From Hydractinia symbiolongicarpus (lineage: Eukaryota; Cnidaria; Hydrozoa; Anthoathecata; Hydractiniidae): a stretch of 64,000 bases of DNA. Made by a program: the position numbers and the translations under genes. The stretch lies in assembly GCF_029227915.1 (NCBI RefSeq), contig NC_079889.1, positions 4,092,001 to 4,156,000 on the forward strand, in the 5' to 3' direction. Below, in pieces: positions 1 to 15,200 of the stretch (position 1 is the first letter of the stretch; each line of letters begins with the position of its first letter). The notes under the pieces are model-generated. The model ran no database searches. It was not told the DNA's origin and saw only the letters and a program-made list of their open reading frames with translations.

Positions 1-3000
1 ATTTTGCTTCGAATGAATCTCCTTTTCTTTTGAATAACAATTTTGATCAATTCTTCTTCGTACATCTATTAATGTAGCTTTCACTCGAACTTGCTTAGTG
101 GTTGAACCTCATTAATTATTTATGTGCATTTTTGCGCATAGATAACTCATAAGCCTGATATTTTGCCTGCGTTCAAAACATATTTCTAAGTGTTGCCTTA
201 TTTGATGAATATTAACACGGGGGGTTGGTTAGTAGAAGCAGATTCTCTTTCCGTGTCTTTTTATCGCGTGCTCTTTTCTAAAACAGTAAGATTACAGGAA
301 CTAATAAAACACAAATTTAAAAAATCATACATATTTACGCTAAAATTTCAAGCTTTACCAATTAAGCAACTTTTGTTGAAAAATTATTAGAATTTAAGAG
401 TTTAAATTACCCCCGTAAAATTATTATGCCGAAAAATTGAATAGGAGCGTCCAAACCTGAATGTGCATACAGAGAATATTATTTAGGGCGTTGGAAATAT
501 TGTATAGGCTATTGAAGAACCGATCAAGAATTTATTTGAAATATCGTATAAACAATTTAATGTTTTGAAGCCAGCATTAAAAATTTAAACGCCGCTACCT
601 TAGATCTTAAAAGTGGTGGTTTTTAAGCTAAAAAAACGCACGCTTTTAGTTGCTAAAATCTACACATTTTGCCACAATTTAATGCCTGCTAAGAGCTATT
701 TCAATTCCTGAATGATGTCTTTTTTCCCCCATTTGCATTGCCTTGAAGAATTTTATAGTGCTCAGTGGTTAATCCCAATTGATTATCAACTTTAACACAA
801 CTAAAATTATGGTGTATTTAATGGGGAGAAAAAATTTAGAAAAATATTTTTTTAACATTAAAAGTGGGAGTGGCATCTATCGTTCAGCATTTTTCTCATT
901 TTCGGTATACTTTTTCACAGTTATTTGCTCATGCTGTGCATAAGAAGAGTAAATGACGTGCGCTAATGTCAGTGGAGGTCGATATGGTTGAATACGTCCA
1001 CGGTTTATTTACTAACAATTCTGAATAGAGTGTGAATTGTTCAACTGTTCTTAGAATAAACAATACCTCTTCATGAATACTTGTTCGAAAGAAAAAACAG
1101 ATTTTTTATGAATACTTTGTTCGGGAAACAAAATAACCTCCTTCTAATGCTGAACGTTTCAGTATAAATAAAATTGCTATTTAGTTTCGTTTATTGAAGC
1201 TATTATTTTCTCTTTACATGTTCTTCTCTCATTTAATCAATTGTCTGCATGATTTAATCTTAAAAGCTATTATTTTAGGAGTATGGGCTATATTTGGCCC
1301 AGTGATATAATTCATAAATTTTACACGACTTTTTTTAGCCTATACTTATTTTAAATTTTCTTGATTACGATAATTCTTCGTAGCTTTTCTTACAAACTAA
1401 ATATCGTATTGGAATTAAACAATCAACTAGAAAGTCCTGGAAACGAATTAGCTAAGTTGAATTCGTTTTAACTCATATTTAACCACAAATTTGATTGTAT
1501 CAACCTAAACACCAGACTCCCTACCATTGACAGTTTAAAATTAAAGTTTTAAATAATCTCTAAAAGTTGCATTATTATATGAGGCTATCTTTTTTCGAAG
1601 AACCAAAAAAGGGTATATACTTCCCATATAAGGTTAAGAGCACCATAAACAAACAAGATTTCTGAATTTGCTTATTATGACAAAGAATTTTACAGTTTCT
1701 CTCGTCATCCCTCCTCACTCTTACTATCTCACTAAACCAAAACTGTGACGAATTTCCCACTGTCCGGATGATGAAAGCGCACCTGTAGTTACCTGGTTGA
1801 ATTGACGGTCGACATTTTGTAAACCTGACTTGCCCGCCGTCAAACAAAATGGTAGCTTAAAATGTAAACAAGAAAGAAAACGCAACATTTTCGTAAAATA
1901 TTTGAAGATCTATTTCAAACGATACAATATGTTGATAAGAATATTACGCTGGGGTTTCAGGTCAGAAACAATAGGTCTGCTGTTTAAAACAATGGAGAAA
2001 TAAGAATAATGACCAGCCTGGTTAGAATCTTATATTGTCATTTTAATTCCTCCATGAAAAAAATGCATTCCTTATGAAAATATTCATGATAACATATAGG
2101 TTAAAAAAAAATTTTCTACAGAAATTTTGATGGCAAAAGTAGCAATCCAAATTCAAATTGAGATACTAAGTTAGACACTCTAAAAAAAGCAAAATCTGTC
2201 AGGTATTTTTATATATAAATTTTCGTTGTCAAATAGCGCGTCAAGAAGAAACAAAGAAATTTCAACAAAAATTGTTACCATGGAAACCGGTGACTAGGGT
2301 GACAACCGTAGAAAATGGGTAAAATATCGCAGAATGAGGTTAAGTTGAACTGTGATTTGAGTTGAAAGTTTTTCCTCGAGAGAGCATAAAATATTAAATA
2401 ATAAAAAAGGTGCAATATGTACCATTATATAAAACTAGAATGACGCCACGTTTTCAAATCCGTCAACTTCAGTCATTTCATAAATTATGTTATTAACTTT
2501 TAGGCTACATATTCTGGCGATCAACAAATTCAAATATGAACAATTTGAATAACAATGGCCAGTGTGAAATAAGTAAGTTTATGGCAACACCCATTCTTTG
2601 CTGCCAAGATAGAGTATTCTTGGTAATTGATCAAACACAAAGAAAAAATGGCTGTATTCTTGACAATCTGCAATTTTTACAAGATATTTGTAGTACTTTG
2701 AGGTAGAATTTAAGCTGTTTAAAATCGCGCAGCTATATTTTACAATCTGGGCAGTTGCAGCTACCCATGGGAAGTACACGATCATAAAAAAATCGTATAG
2801 CTATGCGTGTTTTAAACAGGTTGTTCAAACAGGTTTTAATTTTCGGAAATTGATATTTTCCAATTTCACAAAAAAATGAGACATTTTTACCATAATAAAT
2901 TACTTTAAAAAAAGTTATAGCTACAGAATATATATAAAATAATTTAAAAATTTACATATACAAGAATAATGCAAGATATAAGTCTGACAAAAATATTTGA

Positions 3001-3209
3001 AAGCAAAGAGTAAAAATAGATGGTAACTTTAAAAATAAAATTAAACAAAAGATAGTAGATTTATCTTTTAGATTATTGTCAAATTATTTCAATTTTTTTC
3101 GTTTTTTTATCTCCTTTTTTTCTGAAGAACACAAAATTGATTAAATTAAGAACAAACTCAGATAATTGAAATTATAAATCAACATAAAAAAACATAAACA
3201 ACGAAAACA
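1..3209. other. Non-coding flank, no supported gene
   Basis: AT-rich sequence. I see no reading frame with recognisable protein content on either strand. The longest minus-strand frame (about 1575-1847) has no family signature. The right end should contain the 3' UTR of the giant minus-strand gene whose stop codon is at 3210-3212, but I could not pick a convincing polyadenylation signal. A short first-exon-like ATG followed by a GTAACT donor on the minus strand near 1800-1835 is noted but not supported. Confidence 0.6.
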
Positions 3210-6200
3210 TTAAACTTCGGGATTCAAATCCTCTAAACTTATCCATGTCTCTTTATCTTTATGTCTTCTTTGCTCGCGGATGCTTTCGTTACCTTTGTTT
3301 TTCCGATTTTTTAGCGGCAATAACCGTCTCTTTCCTCTGACTAATGTATCTTCTTTATCTGTTTCTTCTAACAGCTCATCTAACGTTGGACGATGTTTAC
3401 TTTCTGTAAGCCGTGAGCGAATTCTCCTAATTTCTTGTTCGTCTTCTGAGTAATTGATTTTGTCTTCCATACGAACCCTGGGATTCCTTTTTAATTTTTT
3501 TCTTCTAATTGGAACATAGTCGTACAGATAAGGTTCTGTGAACTTGTACTCGTACGGTTTATATGGATGATGTCGACGTCTTACCTCGATTTCTCCGGTA
3601 TCAACGTCCGGTAGTCGCCGTTTCTTTTTTGGTAAAGTAACTTTTTCTAGGTTGACTCTATACTTCTCTCGTCTTTTATGTTTCGATTGATGTTTTACTT
3701 TGGCATTTAAATATGATATTGGAGATGGTTTCCCCAGTATTTTTTGAATAGCTTTTCCCTTTCCCTTCAAAATCGCCTTCACTTCTATTGATGACTCGCT
3801 ATCGTACTTCCTTAAAGTGGAAGATGCTGATGTAGATATCTCACTTGCTGAATCAGCGAGCTCAATAACTTCAATAGGTTTCTCTTCCTTGCGTTTACGA
3901 TGTTTTCTAATTAGAGGCATTGAAACAACTTTTCTCCGCTTGTGTAACCTCGGTAATAATACAGAACGCCTTGGACTTTTTATAATTGTTGGTTTTAAAG
4001 GAATTGCAATTGGAGCTGATGAGTGACGATGATGACTTGGTTGTACGTACCTTTCATAATATTCTGGAAATAGAGTCTTTCGAACGATACGCGCTTTTCT
4101 TGGAGGTGAATATGGTGGCGGTGGTCCTGTGGGAATAGCTGGTAGTCGCAGATGACGGCGGGTAGCATGGTCTTCGTGTCTGTGACGTAAGCTTCTACTG
4201 GAGTTAGATTGGTGTACTGATCGCATATGAGAGTTGTGTTGTGTATCATGATCAATCTCATGGATTGTATATGACGTTGTCACTGGAGCACTGACATTTA
4301 ATTCTTTTTTTCTTCTCGAAGAACGCAGTGACCGATTTCTACTGGTTTGAAATACTTTCTTATTTCTTTTGATAGGTTGAGCATATAGCTCTGAAATGTG
4401 AGATGGCCTCCTAGAGCTTTGGACAGACATCATGTTAGACGGAGATCGACTTCTTTGGTTTTCATTCTCTAATAATGGAGCAAACATGGAACTGGATCTT
4501 CCTTCTTGGGCTTCTTGCATCTGAATTGGTGCAATTATAGAAGATATTGGTTTCTCAGGATCATCTTTGACTATGGGTAATACCCCTCCCTCAACTGGAA
4601 TAGGTGACACATCCCAACTCTGTTTTGCCATCGGTTTTACATCGCCAAAAACAGGCGTTACTGAAACAATATCCTCTGGGATGCTTTCATAGGCTTTAGC
4701 AATTGCTAAAGGTCCGTCTGCTTGATCGAAATCGTCAACATGGTAGACCTGTGGCTTTTCCTTCTTTACTCCACAGCAACATCTGTAACAACATCTACAT
4801 ATGTAGAAGCATAAACAAATTGCCAGCAACATAAAGGCTAAAATAAATAGCGGTAGCATGTATAAAAACCAGTCCTCGGAGGATGTAAACCTGCCAACTG
4901 ATGGTGGTGGTACAAATGGAACTATAGTTGTTCCATTAGTATCATTGCATCTTTGATTTGTTACTGTATCAGACGTTATAAAGTAAAATGGTTTGAGCTT
5001 TTGCTTGTAACTCTCCAAAATTGTTCCATTGTTGTAATCAAAAACAACATCGTACAATCCACTTGTGATATTTTCAAAACATGTTTTATTAGTAAAAGTT
5101 TTATTTGTGTAAGTTATTCCTGTTTGTTTTTCATCTGCTTCCACGACAGATACAATTCTCAGCTCATCTTTTACATCATTGTGTATTGGTGCACTTTGTA
5201 AGGTTTTATAGTAATTATAAATGTATTTATTGTTATGGGAGACATTTTCATAAGAAATATTATTAGTTGTCTTTATGTATATGCAGCAGGAAACGGTTTC
5301 TTTAATTTCCAAAAGTGAAAATGAATCCATGACAAAGTTGCCATCACGATCTGTTGCTTTGACGAATAACACTTTATCAGTGACCACTTTATGACAGTTA
5401 TCCACAGATACAAAAAAGAAAAAATCTTTAGTCTCCGTATAAAACTCCACGTAAGATTTTCTGAGTTCTCGTCTGTCTTGGTCAAGAATTGTGAGATTTA
5501 AGTTTGAAGTTGTGCCATCTTGTTCGTCATAAAAGGTATTTTCAGCAATCACATACCTTAATGGTATGCCACAGGTAATGGTTATTACTGGTATGCTATT
5601 AATGACACGTGGAACTTGCACAATTGGAACGGCAACAGATGATGAAACTTGGATACTTCTAGTGGGAGTTGGCATGACAGCTGTCGTCGTCAATACTTGA
5701 TCAATAACAATATCATAAATTAAACATTTTTTGACAGTTTTATTGAAGACAATGCTTACGTTTGTAAGATTGCTATCACTGCAAGTGTAAAAGACAATAC
5801 TGATATTTAGGATTCTTTTTGCATAACTACTTAAGTGAATCTCATTTTTATTGACCTGTAATGTACTGGCCATATACTCTATAATGTCTATTATTGTACC
5901 TATCAGCGGAACATTTTGGTTTTCTTTGCAAGAAGCAGTTGCTTTCATTACTTTCCTTTTCCCATCAGAGTTTGAATCGGTCCTGTTTAGGAGGATAATA
6001 ATATACGTCAAAGCTTTTCTTCCACCACTATCAGTAGCCTGCAATACATACAGCCTAGTTTCCACTGAGAAGGCATCGTCGTTAGGGTAACCGTACAAAG
6101 TCTTGCTTGTGTCATTATATTGTATCCAGTATTGATTTGGTATGTTTTCACCAGTTGTGAATTTCAGTTTCATTTCCAATTTATTTATACCGCCGTCTTC

Positions 6201-9200
6201 AATGTCAAGGAACGTATCGTTTGCCAATACATAGTTAAAAGCACCGCATGATGTGATATTTATTGTAATGTTACGTGTTGAGACTGGTTTGGTGTTATTT
6301 GGATCAAGACATATGTTATCTTTGGCAATACCGGTCTCTGACGAAGTAAATCCTGGTTTCTTTTCACTTCCTTTAATGGCTTCAAATCTTCCTAAAGCGT
6401 CGACGTAGTATGGGTTGTAAACATCTGGTAGAACGTAAATTTTATTATAAATATAATCAATCTCTTTCTCGTCGCAGTTGTCACCAGTAACTGTACAATT
6501 TGTCCATTGTAGATCAACATTCTGTGGAAGGAATCCATTTCGTGAGAATCTGATAATGCTGATTGTGTTTTTTGTTGAATCTTTAAAATACCTGTACATC
6601 CTTGACAGAAAATTTGCAATTATATCTAAATCCGATAAGGTGTGGTCCAGGTAGGTTGTTGCTTTAAGGCTGATGATGTAATTGTTAATTATTCTTTGTG
6701 GCAATTTTACGTACACGAACGTATCAATACTGTTATTGTCAGAATCGGTGGCTTTTAAAATGAATGTTATTTTTGATGCCAATCCATATTTTATTAGATC
6801 GTTTTGGGTCAAATATCCAGATATGATTCTTGATTCTTGATCGTATTGAATTAAACTTGTTTTACCAACAACTGTTCCGTTTTGGTAGCAAAATTCAATT
6901 GATGTGCCAGTTAATTCGCCATCTCTGCTATCCATGAACAGACCATCCGGCAAGTTGTAATGCAACTGTTGACAAAAATCGATATGTAGCTCAGGTATAG
7001 CATCTGTTACAAAGGGTATTTCACTGGATATGTCTTTACATTTATTCATGTTTAAGCCCTCGACTTTCAGTAATTGAAATTCAGGAAGGAAGTTGTTCAT
7101 CGCAGCAGTCTTAATAACACTGGTATTACTAAGCAAGAAACCCAACAAAAGTTCATTTTGTTTTACTTGACAGAATTCTTCTTTTAAATTGCAATCGTAA
7201 ACGTCCACATATGTACTGCCTACAGCGTATGTCAAGTTAGCAATAGTTATGTGCTCATTGTCAGTAATTGATTTTAACTTTTCATCGAGCTTTCCATGCA
7301 GAATAAAGTTATTTATTGGTTTATAATTTAACGGTTTTAAGGTGACATGCATGAAAAAATTATACGTTCTAAGGTCGCCTTCAACGAGCAATGTAATATT
7401 TTGGGATATTGTATTTCCAACTACATCAATTGCTACAAGAATTAGACTATATCTATTGCTTGGATGGTCTATTATGGTTTGTAAAGTTGGTCTGGCCCTT
7501 AGAATCTGGGTTGTCTCATTAAATTGTATCCAATTGAATTCGTTTAAGTTCCTGAATTGCAAGCGTAAGTTTGAAGTGGATCCTTGTTCGGCATCCAGGA
7601 ATGCACTTTCAGGAATTTTGTAAGTGAGATGGTTACAAATACTGGTTTTTAATTGACCTATTACAGTACCAATTGTCGGCCTTGTGTCATTACACGCTTG
7701 GAGCTGTTTAATATTAACTTCTCTTATTACGACGATATCTAACAGGCTAGACACAAAGTCAAACTTTGGCTTACCTGTTGGTAAAATCAAAAGCGATTGA
7801 ACTCGAGTAAACTCTTTGTTGTTGCAACCATACCCAGTTAAAGAGCACGGTGTAAAAGTGACATTAAATCTTGTGTTTTGACTGGCTGTTTTAGACTTAT
7901 TCCTGCTGTATATGATAATACCATCCTTGAGTAATTTGAGATATGATTCGACTTTGTTAAAAAAGTATTCTATTAAGGTCTGCTTTGAATTAACTCCTGG
8001 GAAATATAACACGTCAGTTGTCACTTGATACTGTCGCACGTATGGTTTATCAAGCATGAACTTAACATTGGTGTAAGCTTGTAAATTGTCAGAATCTGTT
8101 GCAATAGCCTCGTACTCAATATAATTGTACTCTTCAAAGGCCTTCACTATAACAACTCCTTTAAGTGTTTGTGATGAAGTGTTATAAAAGAGAAAGTTAA
8201 TTTTTTCAGTAGGGTAAGTTTGTTTTAACGTCACGGTTAAATTACTTGTTCCACCATCCTTTTCGTCCGCAAACATGTCTTCTGGCAGTCGATATGACAG
8301 TTTCAGACAAGGGTTGATATACACGATGTTATTTTTTGTGGCATTTGGAGGGTATAAAGGTTGATTTAAACAGGGGCCGTACCTTTGAATGTCAAATATG
8401 GTGTTTGATTTTCTATATTCGTATTTAATTTTATCTATAATTAAGAAATTGCAGAAGTTAGCGCTCCTGTCGTCGTCACATGTTGTCCATGAAACTTTAA
8501 TAACTGATGATACTTCCTTCTTCACTATTTTAAAGGCAAGGATTTCTATTGGTTGATTAATTAGCCGCTTTGTTTTGTTCTTCCAATCAAACAACCACGT
8601 TGCTACACTATTTTGAGATTCCAGGGTGATATTTTCGCGTACAACAAATGTTATGTTTCTCGATGCAACATGAAACTTTAGGAAAAAGCTAACAGAGGCG
8701 CTTGCTAGTCGACTGTCCGTAGCAATTATCGTGAATTTATAACCATCAATTGGTTGCTGAACTGCTACTTCGTAGTTACTTGCAATAGTGAGTATTTTTA
8801 AAACACGATCTAGGTGTATCCACGATGTATTCTGTACCTCAAATCCATTTGAAGCATTTAGTAATGTTACTTTCAGGTTCTCTAATGGGCCATCTTCCAC
8901 GTCAGTTATAAAGTTTGACGGCAACTTCGTTCTAAATACGTCGCATGACGTTAAGTTAGGTAAAACAAAGGAGATGTTTTGTTTCGGCTTTTTGTTACTG
9001 GAGTCTAAGCATGGCGTATCTCTGCGCTTAGATAAATATCGCGGAATAAACTGCGGAAGCATGTGATTGTAGAATTCGCGTTTAACTGTTCCAGTTGATT
9101 CTTCTAATTGATGTAACATTCCATCCATACTAATATAATCACAAGGCTGGTATCGCATTGAGCAATTCATGACAATAACTTCCATAATTACGCTATCTGT

Positions 9201-12200
9201 GCCTTTTACGACGGACTTTATCGTTAACGAATTTGCATCTTTCAGGTATGATTTAAACTTTTCGAGTACTAATATTTTTTCTTTTAAGCATGATAAGTTC
9301 AGAGTAGGAGCAATTTCAAATAACACAACCAGCTCGAAACTAGACTGCGGGTACTGAGATACAGTAATGTTTACGGTTGTATTCACCATACTTCCTCTGG
9401 AATCAACAGCTGTTATTATTATTCTGTACCCAGGTACTGGCATGTCAGCTATGGCTTCCTTACTTACCATTGCATATAAAGTTTGTGATGTTGTATCAAA
9501 CTCCAGCCAGCAATTTTGTTTTGTTTGTAATGTCAAAGTTAAATTTCCGGTCCAGCCATCTTCTTCATCGTAAAAAGTTGTGTTCGGTATTTTATATTTC
9601 AAATAACCACATGAAGGAACGTCAATATCTGGTATTGGATTTATCAACATTGGTGGTTTGTTTTGCGAAAGCAAGCATATTTCCAACTTTTTTGTTCTTA
9701 TTTTTTCTATTAAACATTCAGGAAACATAAAGGTGAACAAATCCGCATTGATTTGTCCGTTACTTGAAACGAGACGGATTGTTATGTTTTCTATTTCTTC
9801 ATATTTGCACTGCATTCTTGATAAAGAATAATTCCCATATTCCACCATGATTGAATTATTCTGAAAAGTTTTATAATCGCTTACGACTAAGGTACTGTTT
9901 ACACCAAGAAAAGAATTCATCTTAGTAAGAAATGTATATATTTTAGCTACCGTGGGTGCATTGTAGTAAGATTTGTACTGCGCATGCACAATGAAATTCA
10001 AATTTGGGAACGGTTCAAACATTTCTACATACAAACTGATGTTCGCTGTTTTGTTACTTGAATCTTTTGCCACAAATAAAAACTGATAAACCAAGTTATT
10101 TTTAGTTTCATTAGTAGGTATAATGTAAATCTGCGATTTTTCTCGCACAAAACCAACCCAGTGGTCATCATGAACTACAGTTCCATTCGCGTACGTGAAG
10201 TATAAATCCAAGTTAGCCATCGATCCGTCTTCTTCATCATAAAACGCATCACGTGGGAAGTCGTACACGTTCATTTTTCTATATGAAGGGCTCACCCGGA
10301 TGTTACTAGTGTTTGCAATCGGCGGAAAATCACGATGAAATATAACATTGTCGTTTGAACATTCCAATGAAACTTGATATGACGACTCTTGGCTTTTGAA
10401 CCCAACTTCGTTTGATGAGCAATTTGCCCAAGTGATGTTTAGCTTGTTGTGGTTGCTCTCATATTTGACTAAAAAAGTTGAATTTAACGTTCCATCTGAA
10501 TATTTGTCTGATATGTTTTGCAAGATGTTAATTACAGTTGTGATTATTGACGTTAGGTTATTTACACATGTAAATGAGAGCGTGACGCTATTCTTATAAC
10601 TTGGTGTTTCTCCACATATCTTGATTTGCAACACTGTCTCAGCTGCTGCGCTACCAGTGTCGTAGGCAATTAATAAATACCTATAACCATTCTTTGGCTG
10701 ATTTCTTTTTACAACTTCGGTGGGCATACCATACAGAGTTTTAGTGGTCATGTTGTATTGTAGCCATAAGTCAGCAGGTAAAGGACTCCGATCGCCCTGA
10801 ACAACTTCGACAATTAAGTTTGGTGTATTTCCCTCTTCCGGGTCTACAAATGTTTCATCAGGTATTGTATATGAAAACAATCCGCAACTATTTGCACACA
10901 ACGTTTCAGGATGTTTCCCAACCGCCAGTACTTTGTGTTTTGAGCACGGACCAGATTTTTCATCCAGCACTGATACATTATAAAACTCTGGAAGAAGAAC
11001 ATTGGTAAGATTAGGATTTGGATTTGAAGTCGTCCCATTATATAACATTTCGGATATTTTGTTGATATTTACAAAATCGCATATTTCAGTTCGTAAGGAG
11101 CAGTTACTCCACATGATATAGCTTGGTGTGGTCACGTCACCACGGGAAAAATACACAACATTAATATTGCGATCATCCTTGCTTTTGAAGTAGGTAACTA
11201 TTTTATCGATAAGCGTTTGTATCAATTGAGAATCGCATACAGTCTTTGCGAAGGTTGTCTTAAAACTCAAGGCAACTTTGTAAGTAACATTAGGAACGTT
11301 GTTATCCAGATTCAAGGAAACAAAGGTTCGTGCAGAACTTCCTATTGCATTTGCAGCTCGAAGCAAGTACTTGTTAGGGGAATTTGGCTGGGACTGTGTT
11401 GGTATGCCGATAATTTTATTTGCATCTAATTGAATCCAAGAATTACAGGAGATTGGCAACCCATCTGTGTACAAGAGACTGTATATAAACGACTGTTTAT
11501 TTCCATCATATGAGTCGTAAAATATTCCATTAGGTATTGTGTGTTTAATGCTTCCACAATATGATACACCAATGGAAATATTATACAACGAACGAATAGT
11601 GTCTGGCACGACAATGCTTGATGAAGGCAGTATTTGGGAGGACAAGGTAGGCAATATTGTTACCTGACTTTCATTTATGCACGATTTATCATTCTTGATG
11701 ATTAAGTCCCGAACAGAAAATTCTGGTAGAAAGACAAAGGAAAATTGAGCACGACATTCCCCTTTTTCGTCCATGATGAAGTTTTGCATCCAACTTGCTA
11801 AATTTTTATCACATTTACCGCTATTTAAGGTACAGTTTGACCAACCAATCGAAACAAACATGCCATCCTTACGAAACTCGATAATATCAATATACCTTTC
11901 GTCCACATCGTTGTAAAACATAGCAATCCTCCGAACAATCAAACTTTCTAATGTATGGTTTGGTAAACGCAAATCAAAATTTAGGGTCAAATTTAGTGTA
12001 ATATTTTGCAGAATCGGGTAGTCATTATTTTCAACATTCACTTGTATATTCATGCTAACAGAATAACCATCGTTATCAGTTGCGGTCAACATAAACAAAT
12101 ATCCATTTGATGGTATCATACTGTTTTTAATTTTAATAGGTAAACCAGTTATCACTTGCTTTTTCTGATCAAACTGCAACCAAAACGAATCTAAAATAGA

Positions 12201-15200
12201 CTCACCGTTGATAAACCTTAAAGTGAGTTTTAATCGCCTTGTGTATCCGTCCTTATAATCATAAAAGGTATCGGGTGGTATTTCATAAAACAAGTGCGAG
12301 CATTTTCGTACTGTTAATGGTGGTATGTAACGGTTAATAAGTGGTTTATCGCTAGGAGATGGCGATGGCGTTATTGGATATGCGGTTGATGATGTAGTGC
12401 ACGGGGGTTTACGAATGATTTTTAAATCCACCAATGTGTATTGAGGTAAAAAAGTATTTTTAAAAGCAGCTTTCACATTTCCATTGGATTCTAGCAGCTT
12501 ACTTTTTAAAAAGTGTAAGTCATTCTCCGGACACGTGGTAAAATCAAAGCTGCAATTCGTCCATGTAAATAAAATCAGTCCCGGGTCAAGTCGTGCTTCT
12601 TTAAAATCAATCGATTTAACATTTGCAGGAGATTTGTCATTAAAATATTGAGAAATTTTGTTGATGATTTGAAATAGGTCGTTAACGTATGGATATTCAT
12701 CTACTAGGGAACATCGTATTTTCATTTCTACAAGAACACCGATCACAATGGGATCAGTTAGTTCTTGAAATGGTAATATTGTCGTTGCCGAAAGATTTTT
12801 AGAATCTGTACCTTGCAGAATAAATCTAAATCCGTTCCGAGGTTGTCTTAAAATGTCCGAAGTCTTCAATAAGCCATATGCAACTTGCAAGTTAGAATTA
12901 AATTGTATCCATGATGTTTTGGACAAGACCGTTCCATTTACGTCAAACAATTTTAAACTTAAAGCGGATGTCGTACCATCTTCGTCAATAAATATATTTT
13001 CTGGGATATGATATGCAAATGATTTGCAAAAGGTTATTTCAATCGGCGGTATTATATTTTGAACACGTGGTGGGTAGTTGATTTTAACGGTTGGAGTAGG
13101 CACTACAGAAAGCGACTTAGTAGGAGTGATGCTCATGTACTGTGTTGATGACCCCTGAGTACATTGGTTAGCTACATCCCCGGTTACATTTTTAACATGA
13201 TAATAAGGTTTCAAAACTTCTTGAAAGCTATCGTTTGGTCGTCCATCTGTAATAAACATGTTGACTAGCATCGCAACAACGTCTTTCTTGCATTGATGGC
13301 GTAGGGTACAATTAGACCATGACAAAGTCACTTCCTCTTCTGTTCGTTCAAAAGACAATACCAACACCTTCGTTACGTCACGGTCTCCTATATATGAGCA
13401 TATCTTACTCACTAAAAACAACTGTGCGGTTAAATCAGGTGTTTGGTAATCAAAAAATCTTCTTACTGTGACATTTAGTTGAAAGTTAATTACAGGCTTA
13501 GGCGGTAGCACTAAAGTAAGAACCGTCGTTACCGAGGCTCCTCTATGGTCAGTTGCCCGAAGAAGATAATTTAAGTAACTCTTTGTAGTTTTCATATCGT
13601 TGACTCGAGGATGTCCATAAACAACCTGTGTGGAACTTACAAACAACACCCATGACGTTTTTGGTAATTTTCTTCCATCAAAGGTAAGTAGATCCAATGA
13701 TAAATAACGCGTAAAGCCATCTTCCCTGTCAAAAAATGTATTGGCTGGAATTCGGTAACTGAATGAGGAGCATAAGGGTACATCAATGAATACCAACGGT
13801 TTTGAAACTACTGGAGGGGTATTTTTAATGGGTGTTGGCGTAGGTAAGATCACAGATGTAGCTGATATCCTTGATATACTTATTGATGAAGTTGGTATAA
13901 TAACGCTGATTACTGAAGAACATGTGACACCATATGAAAATTGAACAAATGTGACAATAAAGATAGGAGCAAGACTGGCTATAAATTCAGCGTTGATGAT
14001 TTTGTTGTAGTACAGTATTTTAGATTGGATAGTTTTTAATTTGTTAACATTACAGGTTGAAACTAAACTGCAGTTGGACCATTCAATATCGATGTAGTTA
14101 CCTTCAATTCTTGCTGATTTAATCATGATGGTATTAGTAGCTTCATCTCCATAAAATGCTGATATTTTAGATCTTAGTCCAGATAGCATTCCTAGTTTTT
14201 TCATGTTAGACGAATATAGGTACGAGCGAGCAAAAAATACATGACTTAGATGAGTGAAATCATCTACTAATTCAATGGATATGTTACTCCTTGCCATTGC
14301 TCCTTTAGAATCTGTGGCAATTAAACGAAATTTATTGTTCTTTCGGATGTTCTCTAAAACAATGATGCCATAAATTACTTGAGTTGTTTTGTTAAATTTG
14401 ACACATGAGTTTTCTTTGACCTCAGTACCATCCACATTTACCAAGTTTACATCCAATTTAGGTGTATAGCCATCTTCGTGATCATAAAACGTATTAGCTG
14501 GAATCTGATACCAGATGTCAGAACAGGGGTTTACTTTTACATATAAAGTTTTTATTAAGACTGTCGGTTGTTTGTTGGTAAGAATTACTGAAGATGATGG
14601 TTTGACTGATGTTGTTGCAGATTTACCACAATCCCTCTCGCTTTGTATTATACCTGATATAACCACAAACTCTGGTACCATTGCTTGGGTAAATTCAGTG
14701 TTCAAACTATTTTCGTGTGTAAATAACTTGGCCTTAACTTTCTTTCCTTGTTTATCGCTACATATATCATTAATGGAACAGAAGTACCACGATATAATAA
14801 TCTGGGGATATAAAACTGTAGACTTTTTGAACTTCGTGATCTGCATTTCTCCATCTGTATCGTTGCCAAGATACTGGAAAACCTTCTTAATCCAAAGCAA
14901 CTGTGTTTCAGCATAGCTCGATTGAGTTGTTGTATACACATAGCTTTGCATTACGATGCTATATACTGGGGCTTGTGAACTCCCGTCTACAATAATATGC
15001 AGACGTTGCGATACTGATGCTTTTTCGTTGTCTTGGCAAACAAGTAAATACGTCAGAACATTATTAACAGCACTTTCTATATCTGATTCTGTTATAATAC
15101 CATAGAGTTTCTGGGTTGATGGATTGAGATGAATCCAAGCGCTATCTCCTACACTTGTTCCATTTGTATACTGTAATTTAACTTTTAATTTCGGTGTATA

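Noticed and set aside
1575-1847. 90-residue minus-strand frame and an ATG + GTAACT first-exon-like site near 1800-1835
   Set aside because: No recognisable domain and no second exon could be paired within the window.
11136-11160. RGD tripeptide in module 14 of the giant protein
   Set aside because: A single occurrence within an S6-like strand; chance is likely and no integrin-site context is visible.
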